Of a stretch of DNA of 64,000 bases, positions 40,045-49,658 are shown one piece after another. Location of the stretch: the NCBI GenBank assembly GCA_963790065.1, contig CAWBNK010000001.1, forward strand, positions 310,001-374,000. The letters are read 5' to 3'. A model generated the notes under the pieces. The model searched no databases and was not told the DNA's origin. It saw nothing but the letters and a program-made list of their open reading frames with translations. A program made the translations under genes and the position numbers. How positions within the stretch are numbered: the first letter of the stretch is position 1; each line of letters begins with the position of its first letter. The DNA is from Palsa-504 sp963790065 (lineage in GTDB: Bacteria; Actinomycetota; Actinomycetes; Streptosporangiales; Streptosporangiaceae).

Positions 40045-42240
40045 GTGTTGGGCGAGGATTTCCCGGCGCGCCTGGCTGGCCTGGGGGCGGGTTCGCTGGT
40101 GGCGGGGTACCGGCTGGAGGTGCGGGTCGGTGCGGGCGGGATGGCGGTGGTGTTCCGGGCCCGGGATGAGCGGCTGGGCCGGCTGGTGGCGCTGAAGGTG
40201 CTGGCGCCGGGGCTGGCGGCTGATCCGGGGTTCCGGCGGCGGTTCATCGCGGAGTCGCGGGCGGCGGCGGCGGTGGATGATCCGCATATCATCCCGATTT
40301 ACGAGGCCGGTGAGGCGGACGGCGCGCTGTTCATCGCGATGCGGTTCGTGGGCGGCGGGGACCTGCGGCGGGTGCTGGACCGGGAGGGGGGCTGGCGCCG
40401 GGGCGGGCGGCGGGGTTCATTTCGCCGGTGGCCTCGGCGCTGGATGCGGCGCATGCGGTGGGGCTGGTGCACCGGGATGTCAAGCCGGCGAACATTCTGG
40501 TGGATACGCGGCGGGACCGGCCTGATCATGTGTATTTGTCGGATTTCGGGGTGAGCAAGGGCGCGGTCTCGTCGGTGTCGTTGACGGAGGCGGGGCATTT
40601 CCTGGGTACGCCGGATTATTCGGCGCCGGAGCAGATCCAGGGTCTGGTGGTGGACGGGCGGGCTGATCAGTACGCGCTGGCGTGCGTGGCGTTCCAGTTG
40701 CTGGCCGGGGTGCAGCCGTTCGGGCGGGATCAGGGGATGGCGGTGTTGTTCGCGCATCTGTCGCAGCCGCCGCCGTTGCTGTCGGCGTGGCGGCCGGGGC
40801 TGCCGGGCGGGGTGGATGCGGTGCTGGCCCGGGGGATGGCGAAGGTTCCCCAGCAGCGGTTCGGGTCGGGCGCGGAGTTCGCGGACGCGCTGCGCGGGGC
40901 GCTTGGCCTGCCGTCGTATACCTCTTACCTGCCGGTTCACGGCCGGGCAGCGTCTCCGGCCGTCGCGGCGGGCCAGGCGGTCCCGGCTGGGGCGGCGGGC
41001 CAGGCGGTCTCGGTCACGCCGCCGTGGCCGGGCGGTCCGGCTGCGGCTGAGACCGTCGACCTGATCCCGGACAGCGCCCGGGCGCCTGTGCGGAACGGTC
41101 CCGGGCACGCTCGCAGCCGGCCACCCTCATCCAGTCCGCGGTGGAAACGACGCCTGCTGCCGCTCGGCGCCGCCGCCGCCATCATCGCCATCGCCGCCAC
41201 CATCCTCGCCACCACCACCCACCTCGACCATGGGGCCGGGGCTTCCGCAGGCCAGAAGGCGGCGAAGCTCGTCTACGCTGAGGGCGGCCGCGTCCCGCCG
41301 TATTACGTCTGGATCAGCACCCAGGGCAACTCGAACTTCACGGGGGCGCAGTATGCCGCCGTGCGGCTGACCGCTACCGGCGCCCTGCTCGGTTCGGTGA
41401 CAGCGTCGGCACCCGGCGGCACCGTGGCGGCGGTGACCGGCGCCGCCGACGACCGGACCTTCGTCCTCGACGAGCAGACCTGGTCGAATCCCTCCTCGAA
41501 CGGCAATCAGGCCTGGGAGCCGCGTACGTTCTACGTGCTGCACCTCAGCGCGGCCGGCAAGCCCGGACCGGTCACCAGGCTGCCGATCAGCATGCCGTAC
41601 GGCGAGGTACTGAGCGGCATGGCACTGTCCCCGGACGGCACCAAGCTTGCCATCGGGATGGGCAACGTGAGCAAGAGCAACACCAACCTGACCGTATTGA
41701 AGCTTTACTCCGTCCCGGCCGGCAAGGTGCTGCGGACCTGGTACGCCGACGGCACCATCGGGAATAGCGGCGACGACCCGGAGGCCCTTTCCTGGACGTC
41801 CGACCAGCGGACGCTCGGGTTCGACTGGCTGGGCAACACCGACGGGAACCGAGCCGGGGGAATGGCTTCTCGACCTCACCAAAAGCGGCACCAACCTGAT
41901 CGCCAACAGCCACCAGGCGCTGTCAAACATGCAGAGCACGCCGCTGGCGTGCGATGAGGATCAGATCGTCACGCCGGACGGATCGGCCATCGCGTGCGGC
42001 GCGGACAACAACTCCGGCAGCGGCTACGAGGATTTCCCCACAACCAAGGGGAAGCCGGCGCAGGCCCTGGCCGAATGGTCCGGCAACGGCCAGACCGAGG
42101 TGCTGTGGTCGAACCCATCGGGCAGTGTCCTGGTCGGTACGGCGCCCGAAAGCGGCCATATCGGCATGATCACCGCCGGCACGTTCACGCCGCTGCCCGG
42201 ACCCATAACTGAGGTTTGGATCGACGAGGGTGCCTGGTAA
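40045..42240 (+). pseudogene. Ser/Thr protein kinase with extracellular sensor, broken by two frameshifts
   Basis: Three consecutive frames together encode one Hanks-type receptor kinase. From GTG 40045 (GGGGAGGG upstream) come the Gly loop GAGGMAVVF and Lys51 (ALKVLAP). At the G6 run 40386-40391 the frame is lost; one added G restores SPVASALDAAHAVGLVHRDVKPANIL, DFGVSK and GTPDYSAPEQ. A membrane helix (RLLPLGAAAAIIAIAATILATT) and a WD40-like outer domain follow. At the G5 run 41856-41860 one removed G restores the last 120 residues to TAA 42240. All catalytic motifs are intact, so these are either recent inactivating mutations or homopolymer sequencing errors. Confidence 0.82.
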
Positions 42241-42347
42241 CGGCGGACCGCCCGGCCGTCAGCCAGCGAGACGGGCCGGGCTCATGGATATACCGCCGAA
42301 GGCCAGGTCCCAGATCCTCAGGACGCTGGCCCAGGACGAAATCCCGG

Positions 42348-42380
42348 CTATGTAGACATGGAACTTTCTACCTATGTAGA
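42348..42380. promoter_or_regulatory. Candidate PadR operator with repeated CTATGTAGA
   Basis: CTATGTAGA occurs at 42348-42356 and 42372-42380 (24 bp apart). The second copy is part of the inverted repeat TCTAC-CTAT-GTAGA (42367-42380). It lies 11 bp upstream of the chosen PadR start, the expected site for autorepression. Confidence 0.55.
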
Positions 42381-42390
42381 GTTCTCTGTC

Positions 42391-42753
42391 GTGACGTCAC
42401 GCCGTGAGTTCTCGCCGCAGACCCTGTCCGTGCTGGCCGCACTGTGCGCGGAGCCGTCGCAGTGGCATCACGGGTACGCGCTGGCCACCCAGACGGGCCT
42501 GAAGTCGGGCACGCTGTACCCGATCCTGATCCGGCTGTCCGATCGAGGCTTGCTCGAGGCGTGCTGGCAGGACGAGCCGCTGCCGGGGCGGCCGCGGCGG
42601 CATCTGTACCGGCTGACGGCCGACGGGCTGGCCAGTGCCACGGCGGCCCTGGCGGAGGCGCCCCCGGCCGAGGTCGAGTCGGCTCGAGCCAAGGCGCGGC
42701 CGGGCGTGAGCCCGCGACGCGGGCGCGGGGTTGCCGCGCCCTCGGTGCCATGA
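42391..42753 (+). CDS. PadR-family regulator
   Basis: A 120-residue PadR repressor (SPQTLSVLAALCAEPSQWHHGYALATQTGLKSGTLYPILIRLSDRGLLEA; RRHLYRLTADGLASA). Start is GTG 42391, because an ATG at 42358 would place the repeated operator inside the gene. No clear ribosome site, so possibly leaderless. Its stop overlaps the next gene by ATGA. It likely controls the two paralogous membrane genes that follow. Confidence 0.85.
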   Translation: MTSRREFSPQTLSVLAALCAEPSQWHHGYALATQTGLKSGTLYPILIRLSDRGLLEACWQDEPLPGRPRRHLYRLTADGLASATAALAEAPPAEVESARAKARPGVSPRRGRGVAAPSVP

Positions 42754-44063
42754 GCTGGCTGGGCCAGGCCGCGGGCGCGGCCGGGCGGGGCGCGGTGCGG
42801 GTGGTGCCGGCGGCGCGGCGGGACTGGGCTGAGGCGGTCTGGGCCGAAGCGCATGAGGTGCCGCCGGGCTGGCGGCGGCTGGCCTGGCGGGCGGGCGGCC
42901 TGGGGCTGATGGCGGAGGAGGGGCAGATGGCACGCACGATCGGCATCTGGTTGTTGTTCGCGGTGGCGGCGGGGGCGGCGGCCTGGGGAGCCTGGCCGGG
43001 CTCCCCAGTCAGCCATGGCGCCGCGGTCCAGGGCGGCATCATCATGACGTTGGCCCTGCTGGTCGGCCTGCCGCTGCTGACCCGCTGGGTGCTCGGGCCG
43101 CCCGGCAACCGGGCGGCCCGGTTGCTCAGGCGCGGCTTCTATGCCGCGTTCCTGGCCGTGATGCCAGCCCGGGCCGCCATCGGGATGTTCCTCGGAGCGG
43201 TCCCGCGCTCGGGTATTAACCGGCATGTCTACGACGTCTCCCAGGGTCCGGGGGTGCCGGGCAGTTCATCCGGCGGTACAGACTGGGGGGGCGAGATAGC
43301 GGTCCTGGTGTTCACGGCCTGCTTCCTGGCGGTCATCCTCGCGCTGACTGCACGCCGTACGCCGGTGGCCCCGGCCACGCTGGCGATCGGCGTCGGCGCG
43401 GGCCTGGTGCTGGGTGCGGTGGTGTACGCGATGGCACCGCTCGGCCTGAACCCCAAGTTCCCGAACAGGCCATGGCTGCACGGCTCCGCGGCTGAGACGG
43501 TCGGGGTCCTGGCCTGGATCCTGGTGTTCGGCGCGCCGCTGGTCGCCGGCGCCATCGCGGGACGGCGCTGCCATGTGCCGGACGACCCAGCCGAGGCAAC
43601 TGTTGCCCATGCCTGGCAGGGCTTCGCCGGCGGTCTGGTGTCCGGCGGCGTCGGGGCCATGTTCCTCACCGTGCTCGGTGATGGCACGACCGCCCTCATG
43701 GTCAGGTCGGCGTGGGTGCGGGATGTGGTCTACCACGGGCAGCACGTGACCGCTTCCGCGGTCTACGGCCGTGAGCTTTACGCAAGCCAGAACGTTTCCG
43801 GTTATTACCTCCTGCTCATCGGCTTCCCGATCATCGGGCTCCTTATGGGCCTGCTCGGCACGGGGATCGCAAACCCTGCCCCTCGGCTGCCGGAGGGCGG
43901 CGGACCGAACGGACCGGGCGGCCCGCCGGGCCCTGGCGGTCCTGAGCCGATGCCGGATCCGCCCGACGGCGGCCGCCACATCGATGCCGAAGAACTGACC
44001 GTCCTGGTAGGAGGGCCCGATGCCGAGCTGGCCGCGCCGACACGTGAACTGGCCCACTGCTGA
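42750..44063 (+). CDS. Polytopic membrane protein, first of two tandem paralogues
   Basis: A 437-residue protein of unknown function. An amphipathic N-terminus (VVPAARRDWAEAVWAEAHEVPPGWRRLAWRAGG) shared with its neighbour is followed by about eight helices. A conserved extracytoplasmic loop (FLGAVPRSGINRHVYDV...TDWGGE) and a late loop (WVRDVVYHGQHVTASAVYGREL) come next. The C-terminal tail is Gly/Pro-rich (EGGGPNGPGGPPGPGGPEP). The start overlaps the PadR stop and the end overlaps the next gene by 44 bp. PadR control and the paired genes suggest a stress- or drug-responsive membrane system, but no transporter motif is visible. Confidence 0.8.
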   Translation: MSWLGQAAGAAGRGAVRVVPAARRDWAEAVWAEAHEVPPGWRRLAWRAGGLGLMAEEGQMARTIGIWLLFAVAAGAAAWGAWPGSPVSHGAAVQGGIIMTLALLVGLPLLTRWVLGPPGNRAARLLRRGFYAAFLAVMPARAAIGMFLGAVPRSGINRHVYDVSQGPGVPGSSSGGTDWGGEIAVLVFTACFLAVILALTARRTPVAPATLAIGVGAGLVLGAVVYAMAPLGLNPKFPNRPWLHGSAAETVGVLAWILVFGAPLVAGAIAGRRCHVPDDPAEATVAHAWQGFAGGLVSGGVGAMFLTVLGDGTTALMVRSAWVRDVVYHGQHVTASAVYGRELYASQNVSGYYLLLIGFPIIGLLMGLLGTGIANPAPRLPEGGGPNGPGGPPGPGGPEPMPDPPDGGRHIDAEELTVLVGGPDAELAAPTRELAHC

Positions 44064-45327
44064 CGGACCGGCCGGCACCAGGACCGCCAGGCGGGGCATG
44101 GTGCGGCTGGTGCCGGCGGCGCGGCGGGACTGGGCTGAGGCGGTCTGGGCCGAAGCGCATGAGGTACCGCCGGGCTGGCAGCGGCTGTCCTGGCGGGCGG
44201 GCGGGGTCCTGCTGATAGCGAAGGAGGCCCAGATGGTACGCCGGATCGGCACTCTCGTGCTGTTCACTGCGGCTGCGGCTGCGGCGGCCTGGGCAGCCTG
44301 GCCGAAGTCCTCGGTCAGTCTCAGCCATGGCGCCGCGGACCAAGGCGACGTCATCATCACGTTGGCACTGCTGGCCGGCCTGCCGCTGGTGACCCGCTGG
44401 CTGCTCGGACCGCCCGACAACCGGGCGGCCCGGCGGCTCCGGGCGGGCTGCTACGCCGCGATCCTGGCCATCATGCCGGCCAAGGCCATTACCGATATGT
44501 TCGTCGGCGCGGTCCCGCGATCGGGTATCGACCTGCGCACGTATGACGTCGGGAACAGCAATGGAGGCCTCCCGGTGCCGGGAACGGTCTCCGGCGGTCC
44601 CGACTGGGGCGGCGAGATCTTCATCCTGTTCATAACGGCGTGCTACCTGGCCGTGATCCTCGCGCTGACCGCACGGCGCGCCAAGGTGGCCCCTGCCACG
44701 CTGGCCGTCAGCGCCCGCACGGGCCTGGCCCTGGGCCTCGTGATGTTCGCGGTGGACCCGCTTGGCGGCGCGCAGATCGCTACCAATCCGTGGCTGCACG
44801 GAACCGCGACCGACCCGCTCGTGGCCCTGGCCTGGGTCCTGCTGTTCGCCGGGCCGGTGGCCGCGGGCGTGCTGGCCGGGAGGCGCTGCTACGTACCTGA
44901 CGATCCCCGCCAGGCATCCGCCGGCCGGGCCCGGCAGGGCGTCGCCGCAGGGCTGGTGTGCAACGGCGTCGGCGCCCTGACCGTCGCCGTGCTCGGCATC
45001 GGCACGACCGCGCTGATGCTCAAGTCAGCCTGGGCGCGGGACTGGCTTTACCACGGGCAGCAACTGACCGCCTCGGCCCTGTACGGGCGTGAGCTGAACG
45101 CGAGCGGAGCCGTCGCGTTCTATGCCGTGATCTGCATTTTCTTCCCGATAATCGGGCTCTTGATGGGGCTGATCGGCTCCGGGTTCGCCAAGGCGACCGG
45201 CCCGGAGCCACGCAGCGGCGGCCCGGGTGGCCCGCCGGGTCCCGGCGAGCCCGAGCCGGCACCGGACCCGCCCGTCGGCGGACGGCTAGCCGGTGCCGGT
45301 GCCGGTGAGCTGAGCGCGCTCAGGTAA
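44020..45327 (+). CDS. Polytopic membrane protein, second tandem paralogue
   Basis: A 435-residue paralogue of the preceding protein with the same order of blocks: VPAARRDWAEAVWAEAHEVPPGWQRLSWRAGG, FVGAVPRSGIDLRTYDV, PDWGGEIFILFITACYLAVILALTARR, WLYHGQQLTASALYGRELNASG and a Pro-rich tail. Start ATG 44020 has AGGAGGG upstream, inside the first gene; a start at 44098 would remove 26 non-homologous residues. The pair arose by duplication and has diverged mainly in loops. Function unknown. Confidence 0.8.
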   Translation: MPSWPRRHVNWPTADGPAGTRTARRGMVRLVPAARRDWAEAVWAEAHEVPPGWQRLSWRAGGVLLIAKEAQMVRRIGTLVLFTAAAAAAAWAAWPKSSVSLSHGAADQGDVIITLALLAGLPLVTRWLLGPPDNRAARRLRAGCYAAILAIMPAKAITDMFVGAVPRSGIDLRTYDVGNSNGGLPVPGTVSGGPDWGGEIFILFITACYLAVILALTARRAKVAPATLAVSARTGLALGLVMFAVDPLGGAQIATNPWLHGTATDPLVALAWVLLFAGPVAAGVLAGRRCYVPDDPRQASAGRARQGVAAGLVCNGVGALTVAVLGIGTTALMLKSAWARDWLYHGQQLTASALYGRELNASGAVAFYAVICIFFPIIGLLMGLIGSGFAKATGPEPRSGGPGGPPGPGEPEPAPDPPVGGRLAGAGAGELSALR

Positions 45328-45362
45328 GGAAACTGACCGCGCTCAGGTGACGGCAAGCGGGC

Positions 45363-46559
45363 TCAGCTACCGACCCTGGTACCGCAGTTCGCGCAGAAGC
45401 GAGCCCCGCCGGGCAGCTCCATGCCGCACTCCGTGCAGTGAGTAACGACGGGGGCGAGGCCCTGGCCGCAGCTCATGCAGAACTTCGCGCCTGCCGGGTT
45501 CGGGGCCTGGCAGGACGCGCACGCCGCTCCGGCCGCAGCCGACTGGGCCGCAGGAGCCTGGGGGGCCGACTGGGCCGGGGGAGCCTGCGGCGGCCCGCCC
45601 TGCGGCTGGCCGGGCTGCCCGGGCTGGCCGGGCTGGCCGGGCTGGCCGTACGGCACGCCGTACTGCTGCGCCGCGCGCTGCGCGGCCTCCGCCTGCTGCG
45701 ACTGCATGGCCTGCGCCTGCTGTGCCCCGAACGCGCTGGCCAGGCCGAACCCGGCCCCGAGGAACGCGCCCTCGGTCCCGGCGCCGCCCTTGGCCAGGCC
45801 CTGCCCGGCGCCCAGCGCCATCTCGCCGGCCGCGTAGTTCTGGAAGCCGCCCGCCAGCTGGGAGTAGCTGGTGTCCTTGGCCAGCTGCTTGAGCTGCTGC
45901 TCGTCCTCGGGCGACAGGTTGACGTCGAAGTTGCCCATCCGGGTCAGCTGGACGCCGTAGGCGGCGAGCTGACCGTTGCCGGCCTCGATGGTGTTCTGCT
46001 CGATCTCCGCCGAGTACGCCATCAGGCCCAGGATCGGCCACCCGTTGCGGATGATCTGGGTGGTGACGTGTGTCCGCAGTACCTTGAGCAGCTGATCGCT
46101 GACCCACCCGGAGATCCGCTCGTTGTCGGTGACGTCGACCGTGGAGGTCAGGTTGGTCACCAGCCGCACCGGGTCGGCCACGCGCAGCGCGTAGTCGCCG
46201 AACACCCGAAGCGTCACGACCAGCCCGGTCCGCGGGTCCTGCACGTCGTCGACCCGCCCGCCGAACTTGAAGCCGGTGTACTCGCGGGTGCCGACGAAGT
46301 ACAGCTCGGCCCGGTAGGCGTTCCCGCCGGTAGCGGCGTCGATGAGCACGCCGAGCCCGGGGAGCTCGTTGGCGTCGATCTGATGCCGACCTGGGCCGAG
46401 GGTCTGCACGACCTGGCCCGTGTTGACGAACATCGCCATCTCGTCCGCGTTGACGATCGCACGCGTGTAGCGGCGGATGGAGACGTCCGGCCATTTGAAG
46501 ACGATCTGACCTTTGCGGTCATCAGGTACGGCGATGAATTCCCGCCCGAGCAGTGCCAT
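45363..46559 (-). CDS. SPFH-domain protein with C-terminal zinc ribbons
   Basis: A 398-residue protein. An SPFH/virion-core-like domain spans residues about 25-260 (VFKWPDVSIRRYTRAIVNADEMAMFVNTGQVV; YSAEIEQNTIEAGNGQLAAYGVQLTRMGNFDVNL). It is followed by an Ala/Gln-rich stretch, a collagen-like GQPGQPGQPGQP repeat, and two CxxC...CxxC zinc ribbons (CASCQAPNPAGAKFCMSC; CTECGMELPGGARFCANC). ATG 46559 is used because the fold starts ALLGREFIAV; 46607 is the alternative. No membrane helix, so membrane contact would be peripheral. Divergent from two AIM24 genes that also carry zinc ribbons, suggesting one complex. Confidence 0.85.
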   Translation of the reverse strand: MALLGREFIAVPDDRKGQIVFKWPDVSIRRYTRAIVNADEMAMFVNTGQVVQTLGPGRHQIDANELPGLGVLIDAATGGNAYRAELYFVGTREYTGFKFGGRVDDVQDPRTGLVVTLRVFGDYALRVADPVRLVTNLTSTVDVTDNERISGWVSDQLLKVLRTHVTTQIIRNGWPILGLMAYSAEIEQNTIEAGNGQLAAYGVQLTRMGNFDVNLSPEDEQQLKQLAKDTSYSQLAGGFQNYAAGEMALGAGQGLAKGGAGTEGAFLGAGFGLASAFGAQQAQAMQSQQAEAAQRAAQQYGVPYGQPGQPGQPGQPGQPQGGPPQAPPAQSAPQAPAAQSAAAGAACASCQAPNPAGAKFCMSCGQGLAPVVTHCTECGMELPGGARFCANCGTRVGS

Positions 46560-46634
46560 GGCAGAACCATACCTGCTGTCGAACTTTGAGGCATAAGGCG
46601 TTGTCAAAGGTCTCTACCCTGCTATCTTCCGAGC

Positions 46635-47432
46635 GTGGAAATGATCCAGTGCCAGTGGTGCCAGGCCCAGAACCAGCCGGGTACCACCAGTTGCCAGACC
46701 TGTGGCGCGCCGCTCGACGAGAAGGACAAGGTCAGCGATTCCGGCTGGCGCGAGGCGCCCCGGCTGCGCGACATGACCGAGTTCCGGTTCTCCGGCAGCA
46801 CCTGCCAGGTCGAGGGCGAACTCGTCCCTGTGGCGGAGATCGCCCTGCACCCGCAGGACGGCGTCTACTTCGAGCACCACGTGCTGCTGTGGAAGGACGA
46901 GTCGGTCCCGCTCTCGTCGCTGAACACCGGCGGCGGGATGAAGCGCACGATCGGCGGCATGCCGCACATCGTCACGGTGGCCAACGGCCCGGGCCGGATC
47001 GCGTTCTCCAGGGACGCGCCCGGCGAGCTGGTCGTGCTGCCGCTGCACCCCGGCATGGAACTGGACGTCCGCGAGCACGCCTTCCTGGTCGCCTCGCACA
47101 GCGTCCAGTACTCGTTCATCCGGATTAAGGGCCTGGTCAACCTGCTGCACGGCGGGAACGGCATGTACATAGACCGGTTCATCACCGCGGGCTACCCCGG
47201 CATGCTGCTGCTGCACGGCAACGGCAACGTGCTCGAGCGGACCCTGCGGCCGGGCGAGAAGATCCTGGTCGAGCCGGGCGGCTTCCTGTACAAGGACTCC
47301 TCGGTCCAGATGCAGGCCGCGCAGATGCCGCTCAAGACCGGCCATCTGCGGCACGGCATGTACCTGGCCGAGATGACCGGGCCGGGCCGGGTCGGCATCC
47401 AGTCGATGTACGTCCACCACCACGCCGACTGA
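46635..47432 (+). CDS. AIM24-family protein with N-terminal zinc ribbon
   Basis: A 265-residue protein. The zinc ribbon CQWCQAQNQPGTTSCQTC (residues 6-23) is fused to an AIM24/TIGR00266 (TRAP-like beta) domain (YFEHHVLLWKDESVPL; GRIAFSRDAPGELVVLPLHPGMELDVREHAFLVAS; GNVLERTLRPGEKILVEPGGFLYKD). GTG 46635 or ATG 46641 is the start. Bacterial AIM24 proteins are uncharacterised. It lies 19 bp before a second copy and 75 bp from the divergent SPFH gene. Confidence 0.85.
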   Translation: MEMIQCQWCQAQNQPGTTSCQTCGAPLDEKDKVSDSGWREAPRLRDMTEFRFSGSTCQVEGELVPVAEIALHPQDGVYFEHHVLLWKDESVPLSSLNTGGGMKRTIGGMPHIVTVANGPGRIAFSRDAPGELVVLPLHPGMELDVREHAFLVASHSVQYSFIRIKGLVNLLHGGNGMYIDRFITAGYPGMLLLHGNGNVLERTLRPGEKILVEPGGFLYKDSSVQMQAAQMPLKTGHLRHGMYLAEMTGPGRVGIQSMYVHHHAD

Positions 47433-47451
47433 GGCCAAAAAGAGACGCGGC

Positions 47452-48333
47452 ATGAACACCTACATTTGCCGGTACTGCCGGCAGCCGAGCGACCCGAACT
47501 CACCGACCTGCCCGCTGTGCGGAGCCCCGGTCGACATCCGGTCCTCGGTCAGCGACTCCGGCTGGGTCGAGCAGCCGGCGATCAAGGACATGGCCCGGCT
47601 CCAGTTCGGTCAGTCACACCTCCAGATCGCGGGCACCACGGTCCCCGTGGCGGAGTTCAGCCTGGCGCAGAACGACTGGATCTACTTCTCTCACCACGTG
47701 CTGCTGTGGACCGAGCCGGGCACCCGGCTGACCAACATGCCGATGCGCGGCGCCTGGAACCGCAAGCTGGCCGGCCTGCCGCTGGTCATGGTGGAAGGCC
47801 GCGGGCCCGGGCACCTCGCGCTGTCCGACAACCACGCCGGCGAGGTCGTGGCCCTGCCGCTGCAGCACAACCAGCAGATCTGGGTCCGCGAGCACCGCTT
47901 CCTCACCGCGACCGGCAACATCAGGTACGACTGGCATCCCACTGGTGTCTGGTACACCACCGGAAGCGGGGACGACCAGGAGACCCACTACCCGATGGGC
48001 CAGTTCGGTGACACCTTCGCCGCGCACGAAGGCCCCGGCCTGCTGCTGCTGCACTCCCCGGGCAACACCTTCATCCGCGACCTGCAGCCCGGCCAGACCC
48101 TGCTGATCCAGCCGAGCGCGCTGCTGTACCGGGACGTGTCGGTCCGGATGTCCCTGCACCTGGAGTACCCGCGGAACATGGGCTTCGCGTTCTGGCACAG
48201 CCGGTGGAGCTATCGCAGCATCTGGCTCAGGCTCTTCGGGCCCGGCCGGGTCGCCGTGCAGTCGATGTACGCCCGGCCTGAGGACACGGACATGATCTCC
48301 AACCACTCCTACGCCACGACCCACCACTGGTAG
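47452..48333 (+). CDS. AIM24-family protein with N-terminal zinc ribbon, second copy
   Basis: A 293-residue paralogue of the preceding protein: zinc ribbon CRYCRQPSDPNSPTCPLC, then the same VSDSGW linker and AIM24 domain (YFSHHVLLWTEPGTRL; GHLALSDNHAGEVVALPLQHNQQIWVREHRFLTA; GNTFIRDLQPGQTLLIQPSALLYRD). It has an insertion near residues 155-185 (YTTGSGDDQETHYP) and a longer C-terminus than its neighbour. Co-transcribed with it. Confidence 0.85.
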   Translation: MNTYICRYCRQPSDPNSPTCPLCGAPVDIRSSVSDSGWVEQPAIKDMARLQFGQSHLQIAGTTVPVAEFSLAQNDWIYFSHHVLLWTEPGTRLTNMPMRGAWNRKLAGLPLVMVEGRGPGHLALSDNHAGEVVALPLQHNQQIWVREHRFLTATGNIRYDWHPTGVWYTTGSGDDQETHYPMGQFGDTFAAHEGPGLLLLHSPGNTFIRDLQPGQTLLIQPSALLYRDVSVRMSLHLEYPRNMGFAFWHSRWSYRSIWLRLFGPGRVAVQSMYARPEDTDMISNHSYATTHHW

Positions 48334-48358
48334 CAGGCGGCGGCCGGGACCGCCGCCG

Positions 48359-49612
48359 TCACGGGGTCAGCGAGGGCCGGGAGTTGAGCGCGGCCACGTC
48401 AGGCAGCGTGGTCGACCGGTAGGCCCGGTCGAACGAGGCCAGTTCGGCGTCGCTCAGCACGTCCGCGATCTGGCCGAAGCCGTCCGGCGCCCGGACGCTG
48501 ACCAGGTGTAGCAGCCGGTCGGCGGGCATGTCGCGGTTGGCCAGCACGATCGCGTTGACCGTCTCGCGCCTGGCCGTCTCGTAGGCGGCCAGGCCGTCGG
48601 CGGGGTGAGCGGCGCGGGCCAGCGACCAGGCCAGCACCCGGGCGTCCAGGATGGCCTGCGAGCCGCCGTTGGCCCCGATCGGGTACATCGGATGGGCGGC
48701 GTCGCCGAGCAGCGTGACCCGCCCGGCTCCCCAGGACGGCAGCGGGTCACGGTCCACCATGGGGTACTCGAGGATCCGCGGCGCGCCGGCGATCAGCGCG
48801 GGCACGTCCAGCCAGCCGAAGTCCCAGTCCGCGAACCACGGCAGCACGTCCTCGACCCGCCCGCGGCGGTTCCAGTCCGCGGCCGTCGCCGAACCACCCG
48901 GTACCTTCACCTCGGCTACCCAGTTGACCAGCGCCCGGCCGCGCAGTTCCGCCTGGCGCGAGATCGGGTAGGCGACGAATTTCAGCGCCGCATTGGCGCC
49001 CGCCACCGCCACCGTCCGGCCGGTCAGGAAGGGCGCGCCTGCCACCACCCCGCGCCACATCATGATGCCGCTCCAGCACGGCGGCGGCTCGGCCGGGTGC
49101 AGCTGCGCGCGGACGGCCGAGTACAGCCCGTCGGCGCCGATCAGCACGTCGGCCGGCAGCGCCGAGACCGTCCCGGACCGGCGGTCCCGGACCTGCACCC
49201 GGAGCCCGGACGGCGACTCGGTGAACTCCGAGAACACCGTGCCAGTGCGGACAGCGTCCGCGCCGAGCCGTGCCCGCACCGCGTCGAGCAGGATCATCTG
49301 CAGCTCGCCCCGGTGAATCGAGTACTGCGGCCAGCGGTAGCCGATGCTCAGGCCGGAGGCGAAGCTCCAGATCCGGTTGCCGTGCCGGTCGAAGTGCACG
49401 TGTTCCGCGGTAGGTATCCCGGTCGCGGCTAGCTCGTCGCCCAGCCCTAGCTCGGTCAGTTCCCGGACCGCGTGCGGCATCAGGTTGATGCCGACCCCGA
49501 GCGGCCGCAGGGTGATCGCCGCATCGATCACCAGCACGTCAATCCCGGCTGCATGCAGCGAGAGCGCGGCGGCGAGCCCGCCGATGCCCGCGCCCGCGAC
49601 GATCACCTTCAC
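48359..49612 (-). CDS. FAD-dependent aromatic hydroxylase (PhzS-like)
   Basis: Class A flavoprotein monooxygenase of 417 residues from GTG 49612, directly ahead of the FAD motif VIVAGAGIGGLAAALSLHAAG. The NADPH/FAD motif DVLIGADGLYSAVR and the GD motif VTLLGDAAHPMYPIGANGGSQAILD are intact. Blocks LRPLGVGINLMPHAVREL and YSIHRGELQMILL follow the phenazine hydroxylase PhzS closely from memory. It hydroxylates an aromatic acid or phenazine-like ring; no pathway genes adjoin. Divergent from the ABC/two-component operon. Confidence 0.85.
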   Translation of the reverse strand: MKVIVAGAGIGGLAAALSLHAAGIDVLVIDAAITLRPLGVGINLMPHAVRELTELGLGDELAATGIPTAEHVHFDRHGNRIWSFASGLSIGYRWPQYSIHRGELQMILLDAVRARLGADAVRTGTVFSEFTESPSGLRVQVRDRRSGTVSALPADVLIGADGLYSAVRAQLHPAEPPPCWSGIMMWRGVVAGAPFLTGRTVAVAGANAALKFVAYPISRQAELRGRALVNWVAEVKVPGGSATAADWNRRGRVEDVLPWFADWDFGWLDVPALIAGAPRILEYPMVDRDPLPSWGAGRVTLLGDAAHPMYPIGANGGSQAILDARVLAWSLARAAHPADGLAAYETARRETVNAIVLANRDMPADRLLHLVSVRAPDGFGQIADVLSDAELASFDRAYRSTTLPDVAALNSRPSLTP

Positions 49613-49658
49613 CCGTCCATGATCCCCGGTATACGGGGGCAAACCCCACCCCAAACAG

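Noticed and set aside
45600..45660. Repeats near the SPFH gene end as a mobile or CRISPR-like element
   Set aside because: They encode the GQPGQP linker of the SPFH protein in frame.
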